Shown: in pieces, positions 46,440 through 57,899 of the stretch
Layout: each line of letters begins with the position of its first letter
Numbering within the stretch: position 1 is the stretch's first letter
Source of the DNA: Piezodorus guildinii
Lineage: Eukaryota > Arthropoda > Insecta > Hemiptera > Pentatomidae
DNA: 64,000 nt
Assembly: GCA_023052935.1 (NCBI GenBank)
Contig: CM041292.1
Location: forward strand, 172,608,900 to 172,672,899
Direction of reading: 5' to 3'
The notes under the pieces: generated by a model
What the model was told of the DNA's origin: nothing
Database searches by the model: none
Seen by the model: only the letters and a program-made list of their open reading frames with translations
Translations under genes and position numbers: made by a program

Positions 46440-46800
46440 ATTTTGTTATTAAGGTTGATTTTGGGCTGAATAATTCTTCCATTAATACTCATTCTTTTAT
46501 TTCATGACGTTTCGAGATATTCTCCCATCTTCAGAAGTCTACAAAAAATTATATTAAGCAATTTACCATCACATTAAAAATCACTATAATGAAGTGAATG
46601 GTTTAAAAAAGTTTATAAATTAGGTGTCAATTGATAACAAAAAATTTAAAACTATTAAATAACAAATTTTAAAATCATAAGGAGGCATTAAAAGCAAAAA
46701 TTTAACAATGTTACATAGTACTTAGTTAAATAAATAAATAAATATTATAAAGTTACCTCGTTATATATTCTGTAATCCCAACATTTTCACTAATCACTCA
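46440..46800 (-). repeat. PLE terminal region with hammerhead-like core
   Basis: Between the foldback element and the RT frame. The minus strand at 46540-46504 reads cttctgaagatgggaga, then tctcgaaacgtcatg: a CTGAAGA box, a short stem (gaga/tctc) and a GAAAC box. The position next to a PLE RT fits a Penelope terminal repeat. Confidence 0.55.
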
Positions 46801-46845
46801 TTGAGCCAGGTAAAAAAGTAAAAACGAAGTCAATATCTAAATACA

Positions 46846-47665
46846 TCAGATCTGAGCAAGAGTATTGCTCAGATCTTTGTCCTCAACTGGATTAAGGATT
46901 AGACCAATTTTTAACTTGTATATGGTTATTATTATTTCATATTGTGAAATTAGGTCATTTAAATAAATACCACTGAGATTAACTGACATGGCTCCACCCA
47001 TTGGTAGTCCAAATAATTGTTTGTAAATTTCTCCATTGTATTTGAAAAAATTATATTTAAGGCATAAATTTAAACCTTCTATAAACATTTTTTTATCTTT
47101 AATTGTTGTATATTCTATTATTTTGTGCCAGTTTTCTTCAATTAATTTAAGGATATTGTCTATTGGAATGTTGGTGAATAGTGATTTAATGTCTAGACTG
47201 ATGATTTCGGTATTCTCATCAGGTATTTGGATGTTGTTAAGTATCTTTTTCAGTACCAATGAATTTTTGATATCGTAATTATTATCATTATTTAAAAAAT
47301 TTAAAGAAGGGTATAAAAATTTTGATAAAGCCTCTGTAGGACCATCAATATTATTGATGATAGGTCTGAGATTTTGTTTATCTTTGTGGGTTTTAATTAG
47401 GCCATGTATTCTAGGAATACAAAAATCAGTAACTTGTAGTTTATTTTTAGTTATTTTGTCCATATAGCCATTTTTAAACAATTTAGTGACATATAAATTT
47501 ATTTTATTTACCAGATCTTTAAATGGGTCATTTCTTAATTTCCTATAGGTATTTTTATCATTAAGTTCTATTAACATTTTATCATTATACTCATTTTTGT
47601 AAATAAATACTAATTTTTTAGTTTTATTTGATTTAATTACGATATCTTTATTTTTATAAATCTTT
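46846..47665 (-). pseudogene. Penelope-like reverse transcriptase, truncated
   Basis: The frame is open from about 47665 (KDIVIKSNKTKKLVFIYKNEY) through 46846. PLE RT signatures in order: IHGLIKTHKDKQNLRPIINN, TEALSKFLYPSLNFL, EIISLDIKSLFTNIPI (first catalytic Asp) and EIYKQLFGLPMGGAMSVNLSGIYLNDL. The protein then diverges and stops before the expected YxDD, and the C-terminal GIY-YIG endonuclease is absent. It is a dead, 3'-truncated copy. The sequence up to about 48100 may be its decayed N-terminal part in other frames. Confidence 0.85.
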
Positions 47666-48099
47666 TATAATTAGTGATTTTAAGATTGAGTTTTTATTAT
47701 TGAGTTTTTTATTTTTATTATTATTGGTGTTTTTTTTCTCTACATAATTATTAATAAGCGTGCATATTCTGTTTCTTAAAGCATTTATATGATTTTCAGA
47801 AGTGTTTAAGTTGTTATACATATTCTCTAAATCAGTTATGACTTTAACAATATCTTTATCATTGTTGTGAAATTCAAAATTAAATTTTTCCCCTAAAGAT
47901 AATAAATTTATTATATTGTTAGGAATATCGATTTTTGTTCTATTTTCAACCCTATTATTAATTTTATAAAGTTCATTATATATAATTAGGTTTTAAATTT
48001 TGTTTCTTGGCCAAAAATATAGAGAATAATCTATTTCATGTTCCTTAAAAGATCTTAGATAATTCCTTAATAAAATTATAATACCAATGTTAAAGAACA

Positions 48100-49200
48100 A
48101 GTTCTTTCTCTCTTATTGTCTAGTGCTATGGTTTTTGTTTTTAATATTGATAATTCTGTATATTCTAAACTTTTGAACCATCATTATACAGAAAATAAAA
48201 ACAAAATTATAGAGGTTATTATAGTATCAATTTTCTCTTTAGTCTGTTCTGAGCTTCTTAGTATTTTGCTTAGTGGCTAGTTTTTTGTATTAATTTTGAA
48301 ATTTATTTAATTAAAATTGGAACCATTTTCTTCTCATAAATTTTGTTTTCTATTCATTCCCACTATAACATATTTTTTTCACTTAACGTTTCAAAGATAT
48401 GCTTCATATTGCACGTGCTAGACGATATCTACATTAAGCAAATGTACTGTATAAAAGAAGTCAGCAACATTCTTAGTAGGCATGGGAAAGGAAATTGCCC
48501 AGCAGCATCCCTTTCTAGGCTTTAATTTAGCAGAGGAGGTCTCTCATCCAGCTTTCTTTAGCCTTCTTCTGTCTGGCATTTCAGCTATTGGCATGTAGTT
48601 TATAAAAATTCAGATATATACAATAATAAGATTTTTATAATAATGCTAGAAGTTAGTTAAAACTATATAATTGTTTTTATTTTACGGACCGCCTTCCGGA
48701 CTAATTTCCTCTTGAGTTTTAAGTCTTAACTGTATACACATAAAAATGTATGGGAATACATATGTAAAATGTATGGAATCTAATGGTTAGTTTCAACAAA
48801 AACAGTTGTACCAATCCCACTTTAATTACGGTTACATCGTCTTAAAAGTGAACATTAATTAATGAATTAAAAACTTAAATAAATTGGCGTGACCTTATTG
48901 CTTAATTTAAAATGAAAATGAAGAATTTAAATGAAAAAAACTCCATGAAAAAACTGAATTTAAAATGAAAAAATGAAAATTAATATGCTTAATTTTCAAA
49001 AATTATACAAACTAAAAACAACAATATATATTGAAATCTAGATAAAAATAATTTTTTTTTTTAAACTACGATTCTACATTTCACATATTGAAATTCTATT
49101 TCTTTATTTTTTAACATACCTTCCATATTTAACATTATATAGGTCTATAACTATTAAAATCATTTCTTTTGTTTTTCAAAAACGTCATTATATTTAAGTG
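48100..49200. other. Spacer, no gene recognised
   Basis: AT-rich. 48370-48610 is GC-richer and unassigned. Near 48685, 'ggaccgccttccggactaatttcct' weakly resembles the PLE terminal sequence seen at 35687. Confidence 0.35.
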
Positions 49201-49227
49201 ACTCCTGTAGGCAACGCCTTCATGTCG

Positions 49228-49375
49228 AGTCACCCCTGATGAAGGCCCACATTGTAGGCCGAAACGTCGGCACATAATTAAAATAACACTTATTTTAAAT
49301 GTGTGTTTTTAATTTATGACCGCACCCTCAACCATCTTCCCCATCTAATTTCTCAACGGTCAACAAAACTCCATC
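49228..49375 (+). ncRNA. Hammerhead-ribozyme-like core and solo PLE end
   Basis: The best core in the window. CTGATGA lies at 49236-49242, a GGCC/GGCC stem II brackets 'cacattgta', and GAAAC is at 49261-49265 followed by 'gtcggcac'. After it come a spacer and 'gaccgcaccctcaaccatct', ending near 'ctcaacggtc', the same order as in other PLE ends here. I see no strong stem I, so self-cleavage is unproven. Confidence 0.6.
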
Positions 49376-49929
49376 GTCATTATATTTAAGTTGTCACTAT
49401 ATTGATTTGATATAAACTTATTACATAAAGATTCTTTCTTTTCTATAACACATATTAACCATCTATTTCATGGCTATTGCACTAAGATACTAACCTTTAA
49501 TCTTTATTTACTATTCTAAAGTGACATTTGCCACATTTACATTTCAATAAAAGGAAAAAAAAATTGAGATGTATATATAACTTAATTTTTATTTAAATTA
49601 AAATTTCAATTAATATATATTTTCTGCGTAGTTAATGCTGTTTTTTTTTTAATATTAAAATGTTGCTTTTAAAATTTTTCTTTTGTTTCTCTTCAGTATT
49701 TAAATTTGTGGGTTTTTTTTTTTTTTTTAAATTTATGTTTATTGGCGATGCTATGGTTGGGTAATACTTGTATAATATATATTTTTACAAGTCCATATAT
49801 GTTGATATATTTAAACATGTATATTATTACTATTACTAATTTTAATATATGAAATTTATTTTAGAAATTGTTTTAACCGTATTGTATGTTTTGCTTCTTC
49901 ATTAGTTTTTCAGTTATTTAGGTGTGGCT

Positions 49930-50215
49930 CACATCACATTTTCCACATTTTAGTTAATTGGTCATCTTCTGCTACGTTAATAGTTTCATTAAACCTTTTT
50001 GATTGTATGCTGCTTTTAGTTGTCACTTTCGAAGTTCTTGTTTGCTGTAAATTGTTAAATCTTTATATTATACTCTTGCAATTTTTTATTTATTTCATGT
50101 TTGCTCAATTTTTTTTTTTCCTGTTTTATAAAGGTGGAGTTTTTTAAAAGATTTTAATTATTCTTTGATAAAATTTAGGTTATAAAGTCTACAACGTAAA
50201 ATGTCCCGAATATTT
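49930..50215 (+). repeat. Dispersed module, copy 2
   Basis: Second copy of the module at 45335-45690, here without the long inverted arms. Confidence 0.65.
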
Positions 50216-50577
50216 CCGATACATAATTGCTTAGACAAGTTGTGGAAAAAAAAGGTGGGTAAAAGCGCTACGGGACGGGGAGTTTGACACCTACGTACGT
50301 CACAATCCGTCAACGTCTCAACCCAATCTATTGAATGTCTTATGTTTATTGCCTTGGAGAAACGTTTCAAGCCTTACAATTTTCATCCATGGAATATCTC
50401 TCAGTTTTTCTAACATTCTTTTTAAAATATTCAGCTTTATCTTCTTCTTTTTTTTTTTTTTTTAAGCTAACAAAATAATCTATTAATTTTGCGTTTTAGT
50501 TAATATTAGCGGCCGCACTAATATAAACATTTGATGAAAAGCTCAGAAAAATGTTTGAGAACTTCACCATCTAGCAC

Positions 50578-50975
50578 TTCTGAAATTGAGACGTTGATTT
50601 CCAAAAGGTACTATATCCATTCTAGGAAATTTTACAGGAAGCGCAAAATCTCTCATTACTATATTATTAAACTAGCTAATTTGGATCTTTATGCCTTAAA
50701 ATTTAGAATTATTTTTTACTATAATAATAACATCATATTAAAGTTATGAAATGATTTTTTTTTAGAATGGTTTGGAACGAAAATAAATGCGTAATTAGTA
50801 CTTTTAGAAAATGACCGCATTTCTAAATCACGTTTTTTAAGGACTTGAGAATTTATTAGATAACATCAAATAGAATATTTAGATAAAACTAAATGATGAG
50901 AATACAAATATGACAAAAAATCAATTTCATAAAAAATGTCCTTTAGTACCTTTTGGAAATCAACGTCTCAATTCT
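50578..50975. mobile_element. 400-bp element with inverted ends (TTGAGACGTTGATTTCC)
   Basis: 'ttgagacgttgatttccaaa' near 50586 is mirrored by 'tttggaaatcaacgtctcaa' ending near 50972. The ends continue with 'aggtacta'. The same end opens the 1.27-kb element at 62602. The interior is AT-rich with no gene. It looks like a MITE of an unidentified superfamily. Confidence 0.7.
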
Positions 50976-50979
50976 TAAA

Positions 50980-52045
50980 TGGCTGAACTTAAGGCGTTGA
51001 AGATACAGATCTTTAGCTCAACATTTTTTCTTTTTTTCCTGGGACTAATCGTTAAGGCCACCGCAATCCTTACCAATTGTTTTTTCCTGGAAACCGCTAT
51101 TCCTCATGTTAGGTAGAAACGAGGAATCACTGACTAATTACATTATTTAGGCAAATAAACCGATATTTTTCATAAGAAGGTAATCATTATGGGCTACTTT
51201 AAAGTGTATGTAATTAGCTTCCATTTGAGAGGTGAGATATGGACCTATATAATATTAAGCACCATTGATTTCTCGTTTGTTGGAAACAATATGTGACTCT
51301 ATTAAAATTTATTTTAGCAACGTTTAGTCTTAAAGGTGTCTATGACCACTAAAAATAAACCTAATTAAATTAACTAAAATTTACCCTTTATAAAACAGAA
51401 ACCCTTTTTCTATGGTTTGATGCTGTGGACTTCAATCGGGTCATTAGATTTTAGTTAGTTTAGTACGTTGTTTTTAAGATGTGGTGGCCATTTGAGCACG
51501 TTTAAGATTCATTGCTGAAATCATGTGTCTGTTTTGTATCTTTGTTTGTTGTAGAAGTAGAGCAAAATAAAAAAATATTATAATTGCTTTAACTCGCTTA
51601 ATGTATGTTCATTCATGGATTTTAACTAAATTAATTTAGATCAACCTAACAAATTCAACTTTCATCAGTATCCTTGAAGTGGTAAAAAACTATTGATTTT
51701 TCAAGAAGAACAAATTTTCTGAAGTATCTTCGATAGGAGTTTTATTAAATGACTCCTGAAATCTCAACCTCGGGGGAACGACTTGAAAAAAATTTACTTT
51801 AGCAGGAGGATTTTTTTAGTGTATAAGACATTTTTTATAATTGTTTATTCTATCTTTTGACTCCCCGACTATCCGGCTTTTATTACACAACTTTTTATGG
51901 TTTTTAGCATTTTGTCAGAATTCGACGACGGCCCCTTGTCTCAGAATCTTTCGATAACTTAATTATGTTGTTTCGAACTTGCCGGAAATGTCTTAAAGAT
52001 TTCTAGCGACTATGTTTTACCCTAAAATGTACTGCTAGCAAGTTA
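50980..52045. other. Spacer, no gene recognised
   Basis: AT-rich, with no frame, splice pair or repeat that I could support. Confidence 0.4.
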
Positions 52046-52049
52046 TTGC

Positions 52050-52475
52050 GTAAAACTGATGTATAATATAATAAATAATAATATTGCGGAAAAGCTAATG
52101 TTAAATACTATAATTCGGAAGTATGTAATAGTGTAATAATAATATTGCGGAAAAGCTGATGTTAGTTTATATAATATTGGAAAGTTGAGTATTATATATA
52201 ATAATATTGCGGAAAAGCTGTGTGTTATAATTATATATTGCGAAAGTGAGTATGTAAATAATAATATTGCGGAAAGCTGATGTATAGTTAATATTAATAA
52301 TATTGCGAAAGTGATGTATTGTATATATTAATAATGCGAAAAGCTGTGTATAGTATAATATATAATAATATTGCGGAAAAGCTGATGTATAGTATAATAT
52401 ATAATAATATTGCGGAAAAGCTGGTGTATAATATAATATATAATAATATTGCTGAAAAGCTGATGTACAATTTAA
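52050..52475. repeat. 39-bp tandem repeat, about 11 units
   Basis: The consensus unit runs 'gatgtatagtataatatata' then 'ataatattgcggaaaagct'. The three right-most units are nearly identical. Units to the left differ mainly by one- or two-base deletions. Because 39 is a multiple of three, both strands give short repetitive open frames; these are not genes. Confidence 0.85.
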
Positions 52476-52479
52476 TAGG

Positions 52480-55010
52480 CTTACCGGAAAGGTTCAATGC
52501 TGATACCATAAAATGTTGCCTAGTTAACCAAAGGGAGTCGCCTTGTTTCAAATCCGAATCTACCTCAAACTTCTCGGAGTAATTTTGACCATTTCTAACT
52601 TAATTAAATGTTTCTAACAGCCAGATCGCTACAAGGTTTACTAAATTTATTGTTATTATCTCTTCAGTCATGGTACACAAGTCTATGAAATCTGGCTTTA
52701 TAGAGATCCTTGAGAAATGGCATTTTTAAACAGTTAAATTAATATCTTACCCTCAGATTACCAGTGCAGTTGCTGTAACTTCTAATTTCTTAATGTTGCA
52801 TTTCTAGTAAGAAACCTTTGTAAAAAAAATCGACCTAAAAAGAAAAACAATTGTCTCACCCTCAAAATTTGAGGGCTTATTAGGTATATCTGTCCGCCGT
52901 ACGAATTAGTAAATAAATAAATACCAAAATTGTTGTTAAAGCTATTCGGTAGAGAGTTAATTTACAAAAAAAAAAAAAATAAAGAATATTAGGGATTTAC
53001 TGTTTTGAAATTAGCAGTGGTGATATCCCACATTTCTTTGATTAATTTATTGTTCTTCATAATAGTGATATAACATGAAAAAAAGAAAGATATTATACAA
53101 TAGATATAATAAATGATAATGTAATATAACATGTATTGTAAATTGAAAACTATAAATTACCTTTTATGCCTTTTCTGTGGCTTAGGTATATACGAGTATA
53201 GGTATTACACGTTTCTCTAATAATTAAAGAAATTAGACACAAAAGACATGATTGATACCTCATTGCCATAATTGGAATAACTCTTTTGGATCAAACCGAT
53301 AAGATAAGATAAGCCATATAATATTTTATGGAAAACAAAAGAAATATTGAAAGGAATGCTTACATTATCTTTTTAATTCATCTAGTTTTAAAATAAGGGG
53401 AAAAATTACCATGTTAATCACGTCTGATTTGAACCTTGATGATTTTTAATCTAGAAATATAATATAACAACAATTCCAATTAAAGATAAATGACATAGTT
53501 GAATAAAAAACTCTTGTAAACATTAACGGTCAGTTCTGATTGTGTGGAAGCCTTTTCTCCAATAATCAACGTTCTGTTAGATTTTATTCATATCTCATTT
53601 ACACAACAGAATTATATTGTAAATATTGCACTTTATCACGTAAAATAAATCATATATCGCGTGGTAATTATCAATAGTTATTTTTGGGTCCAGTTAAGTA
53701 ATAATGAAATAATGCAGATACTCTTATATCGAAAAAATGAACAAATATGTTGAAATCGAAACTATTTTTAATTAAAAAATAATAGGCTAAATATACAGTT
53801 TTGTTCTGTTTTTTGTTCCATCTCTTATCCCCTATCTTTCTCCAATATACACAAATTTTGAAAAATTTCAAACCCCTTTTCTTCCCCCCACCCTCAAAAA
53901 AGAGGAATGGTTTGTATAATAGTAGGTTAATGAAATAAATTTGGAGAGCAAGAGCATTTTAGATTATTGTTAAAGGAAAATGGTTAAATATGGTTTTCCT
54001 CAGTTTATGCTTGGACATGGCTCAGTAATGGTACGTTTATATATATTTTTTCGCTTTTATGTTAGTTACGCCTAAAAAGAATTATAACTTAATATTTTTA
54101 GCAACATTTAAGTAGAAGTTGAACAATGAATATGTTTATATAAAATCCGTATACGTCCCCTCCATTATCCTCGCTATTTTATATATTTTCGGTATTATTA
54201 TTTTCCACTCTGTTGGATTACAATGGGTTGTAGGATATTAAATATTTGATAGGTCCTTTCACACTAGATTTTCGAATGTTTCCTCTCGCATTTTATATTG
54301 GGCGAGTGACAAAATAGAGGACGTTTATTGGATAGGATAGAGGCGAAAACCTATTGCTCCTATCCCAGAAAAGAGCTTCATATATCATGTGACAATTCTC
54401 AATTTCCACCATTCCTGACCCTATACCACGTTATTTAAATTCACCGGAGAAAGGCATAAAAGAAAAACTAACATTTTATTATTATTACTAGTTCTTACCT
54501 CTTTTGATCCGTTATTAATTAACACCTATAAACATTAGTCCTAAATTATAATAGAATAGAAATGTTCCTTGAGAACATTTGTACACTTTATAATATACAA
54601 TATGTCTGGCCAACAGACAAAATGAACATAATTAACTGATATTTACAATTATGGATAAATATATACATAATATAAAATAAAATAAACAAATAAAATAATT
54701 AAAATAAAAACAATCTTCAGAAAATAATTGTGTTGAACAAAATGAAAAATAAATTAGTTTAAATATAAAACAAAAAGAAGAAAATAAGTGAATGAACTTA
54801 TTCTGATACTTAGTCTTCTAAGAATAACATAAGCTTTACAATAATAAAGGATCTTTAATAGGCTAAAAATTAATGAAAAATAAACTAATTAAAACATAAA
54901 TGAAAATAATATATTACAAAAATAAGAAACAAATTCTTAGAAAAAAACGTTTTCAAGATAAAAAATTTGAGAAATTATAAAAAAAATACTTGTAGAAATA
55001 AAAAAAATAA
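52480..55010. other. AT-rich spacer
   Basis: No coding or repeat family recognised. A short inverted pair 'ggataggatag'/'ctcctatccc' lies near 54335-54366. Confidence 0.4.
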
Positions 55011-55014
55011 AAGA

Positions 55015-57000
55015 ATATTGAATACAATTTTATTAAAAATGATTACATTGTCAGGCAGCGTCATTTTGGGATGTTGAAAGGTGCTTGAATAGAAGGTATT
55101 TGAATGTGGAGAGGGAGGGAGCATGACGGATGTTTAATGGGAAGGAATTCCAGAAACAATTCGAACGGTCCAGAAAGGAGCATTCATATTTTTTTGTTCT
55201 GTGGGAAGGTATATAAAGGTTGGACATACGGGATCTCGTTTCTAGTGGATGGATTGAGGGTTTGAACTGCAGAAGATTATAGATTTAAGGAGGGATGATG
55301 TTGGGAGTTGATGGTTTGGTATAGGAAAGATCCAAGGAAGTATTGCCTAAGGGTGCGGTACCAATTTGATTCGGTATAAAGATAGGATATATGAGACCGC
55401 CTCGACGTGCCATAAACAAATCTTAAAGAACAATTCATTATCTGCTTCAACCTCTTCTCTAGCATCATCGAGAGGCCACCTTATACCGCACATCCATTAG
55501 AGTATTAAAGAGGATACGAGGGGCTTTACGAGTGGACTGTGGGAGACCATGACGGGTGCGATGGAATAGCTTTGGTGTGCTTATCGACCTTCGGGAAATT
55601 TGGGGGCACATGAGATTTCCAGGATGAGGTTTGGTCAATATGGATACCTAAATTTTTTATAGAGGAGCTGAAAGTGATGAGATGGTTATTTAGTAATAGT
55701 GTAGGAAGAGATGGAATACATGTGAGGTGGGAATCGAATCCAATAATGATTGCCTGGATTTTCGCAGCGTTTAAACTTAGTTTGTTCTTATTTGCCAAAT
55801 GACAGACCTGTTTAGGTCTTCTTGAATACTAGTAAACGCTGTTAATAACTCAGTGGGAGGAAAGGTTAGGTAAATCTGAAAGTCATCGGCATATAGGTGG
55901 TAAAAGCGGTGATAGACGAAATTGGGAAGATCGTTTATTAAGGCGTTGAAAAGGATAAGAGAAACAATTGAACCCTGGGCCACCCCAGAGGAAAGGGTAA
56001 GAAAAGAAGATAAAGGCTGGTTGGGAATGTGAACTGCTTGGGTACGGTCAGAAAGAAAAGACTGAAACCAGAGCTGTAGGAAAAGGAAAGAGATTTTAGT
56101 TTAGAGTAGAGGATAGAATGGCTCAGTGAATTGAACGCTTTGAAAAATTCGAGGAGTATTAGTACTGTTTGCTGTTTGTTGTCTATTGCAGTGTATATGT
56201 CATTGGTAATTTTAGTAAGAGCAGATTGGGTGGAGAAACCAGGTACCATTTCAGGGATTCAAGATCTGGTAGAATGGTTTCACGAGTGAGGTTTCAAAGT
56301 TGTTGAATGTTTTGGTTTTAGGAAGGGTTGCTGGACTTTGAATATTGTATGATATTTAGATTAAATCGTGGGATGACAAAAATGGAACCGGCAATTGGTA
56401 GGAGGAAAGAAGATTTTCATTTGTATCTATAACATAAACGTCCGACCAGGTGTAAGTCCAGCGGGTATGATGGGTAGGGGCAAAGGGAACGATGAATAGA
56501 TTGAGGGAGAAGAAGAGATTTTCTTAGTAAAGTCTGTCATTGGAATGCGAAAGGAGGTTGGTATTAAGGAACGTATTTGTAAAGGATTCATCGAAAGGTA
56601 CTAAAGGAGGGCGGTAGGCTACAACATATAGGAGAGGATTTTCTTTGAAAAGGATTTCGATAAATAGGAATTCGATATGCGGATGCTCAGTTTGGGATGT
56701 AAGTTCAAGAATTCGAAATCTAAGGCGATTGTGAACATAAAGCCTCCACCAGTTCGGCCGATACAGTCGTGACAGATAAATGAATATTCCGGAAGGGAAA
56801 CAGAAGAGGAAAGGATGTAGGGTTTTAACCATGTCTCAGAAAAGGCAACAATATGGTAGAAATTTTGGGTGAAATATTGATGGAATTCGTCATAATGAGC
56901 AGGTAAGGACTGCGCGTTAACGTGGCAGGTAGTTAGGATATTAGACATGCTGGGTGTGAGAGAGAAGGTGAAATAGGAAAGAGAGGACATATAAAACTAT
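55015..57000 (-). pseudogene. CR1-like LINE ORF2 (endonuclease and RT, decayed)
   Basis: Minus-strand pieces in order: endonuclease with CHVNAQSLPAHYDEFHQYF, FYHIVAFSETWLKP and RTGGGFMF (56990-56620); RT with FSTQSALTKITNDIYTAIDN, VLILLEFFKAFNSLSHSIL (56249-55938), AQGSIVSLILFNALINDLP and the catalytic HLYADDFQIYL (55983-55777); then KNLGIHIDQTSSWKSHV and a C-terminal region with NCSLRFVYGTSRRSHISYL, followed by a decayed tail (to about 55020). The order and motifs fit the CR1/L2 group. Frame changes and stops show it is inactive. Confidence 0.8.
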
Positions 57001-57004
57001 ATTG

Positions 57005-57125
57005 AAGACAATTTGAAGAGAAAGAAAGAAAGAAAAAAATGTGTAAGAGAAAAAAAAAAAAATGTATATGTGTGTGCGTGTGTGTTTGCATACACACCCA
57101 CACACACACATACATACACATATAG
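57005..57125. repeat. Low-complexity and (CA)n microsatellite
   Basis: A-rich, GT/CA-dinucleotide and CACACA tracts with no coding content. It separates the ORF2 and ORF1 remnants. Confidence 0.85.
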
Positions 57126-57291
57126 ATATCTTCGAGGTTAAAAATTAAATTTAAATTTGAAGAACTAATATCAATAAAAATCACTGTACTATTTGATAAG
57201 TGCAAAAATAATATGGCATAGATTGAAACCGTATAATTGTTAACCGTTGGTAAATTTGACTGAAGCAATGAAAAAGATGGGAATTCGGATG

Positions 57292-57897
57292 TCAGTCTAA
57301 ACCTTCGAGATCTTGTGCCTGGCCGATGTAGATATCAGGGTGGACGTCGTCTCTTCTGCACCGAACTCTTCCGCCAGCGAACCACACGTATTTCAATTTT
57401 CCCGCCGTCTTTCTTTGCCGGGCGAGCCAATAGAGATGCCTGTTGGTAGGGGTCATCTCCTCGCTTAAATATATCTGGTGGCAGTCATTTTCCTGCGTAC
57501 CGATATCCCTCGTAGAAAAGTCCCTTTTAATTTTTCTACTCCTAATTAGCACGTCCCGGATGGTCTGCCTGACAAAGCCAGCGATGACAGGGGGTGGTCG
57601 CGGGTCATCTTTCTTCTGCCAACACCGCTCCACTACGTCTAAATTCTCCATTTTAATTTTATTTCCGAGACCTGCCGCTATGTTGTTCACCAGACCCGCG
57701 GGGGTTTCCCCCGGACGGACCGGTATGCCCCTAATTTCTAATGATTTAGACAGTAGTCCTTGCTCAGCCCTGTTCAGCCGGACTTCCAGTTCGCCTACTC
57801 GGCACTTTAAAGCTTTATTTTCAGAAGATAAATCTTTCATATATTTCGACTGTCCCCTAAGGTAATTTTCGATCTTGCTGAGTCTCTCGTTTATAAA
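57292..57897 (-). CDS. LINE ORF1-like protein with FP25K-type domain (5'-truncated)
   Basis: The frame is open from about 57897 (NERLSKIENYLRG...), with the first ATG at 57840, to a stop at 57292. It has an N-terminal coiled coil (ENKALKCRVGELEVRLNRAE) and a core SKSLEIRGIPVRPGE...VVERCWQKKDDPRPPPVIAGF. The C-terminus, LSEEMTPTNRHLYWLARQRK followed by KYVWFAGGRVRCRR, resembles the C-terminal part of baculovirus FP25K-like proteins often found in insect retroelement ORF1s. It lies upstream of the CR1-like ORF2 on the same strand and could belong to it, but the microsatellite between them leaves two separate insertions possible. The frame is clean, unlike the ORF2. Confidence 0.65.
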   Translation of the reverse strand, partial: FINERLSKIENYLRGQSKYMKDLSSENKALKCRVGELEVRLNRAEQGLLSKSLEIRGIPVRPGETPAGLVNNIAAGLGNKIKMENLDVVERCWQKKDDPRPPPVIAGFVRQTIRDVLIRSRKIKRDFSTRDIGTQENDCHQIYLSEEMTPTNRHLYWLARQRKTAGKLKYVWFAGGRVRCRRDDVHPDIYIGQAQDLEGLD

Positions 57898-57899
57898 AA

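Noticed and set aside
52050..52475. CRISPR-like repeat array
   Set aside because: Units are contiguous with no unique spacers, in a eukaryotic genome.
52294..52582. Repetitive open frames on both strands (YSIIYNNIAEKL-type)
   Set aside because: They arise from a 39-bp tandem repeat whose length is a multiple of three.
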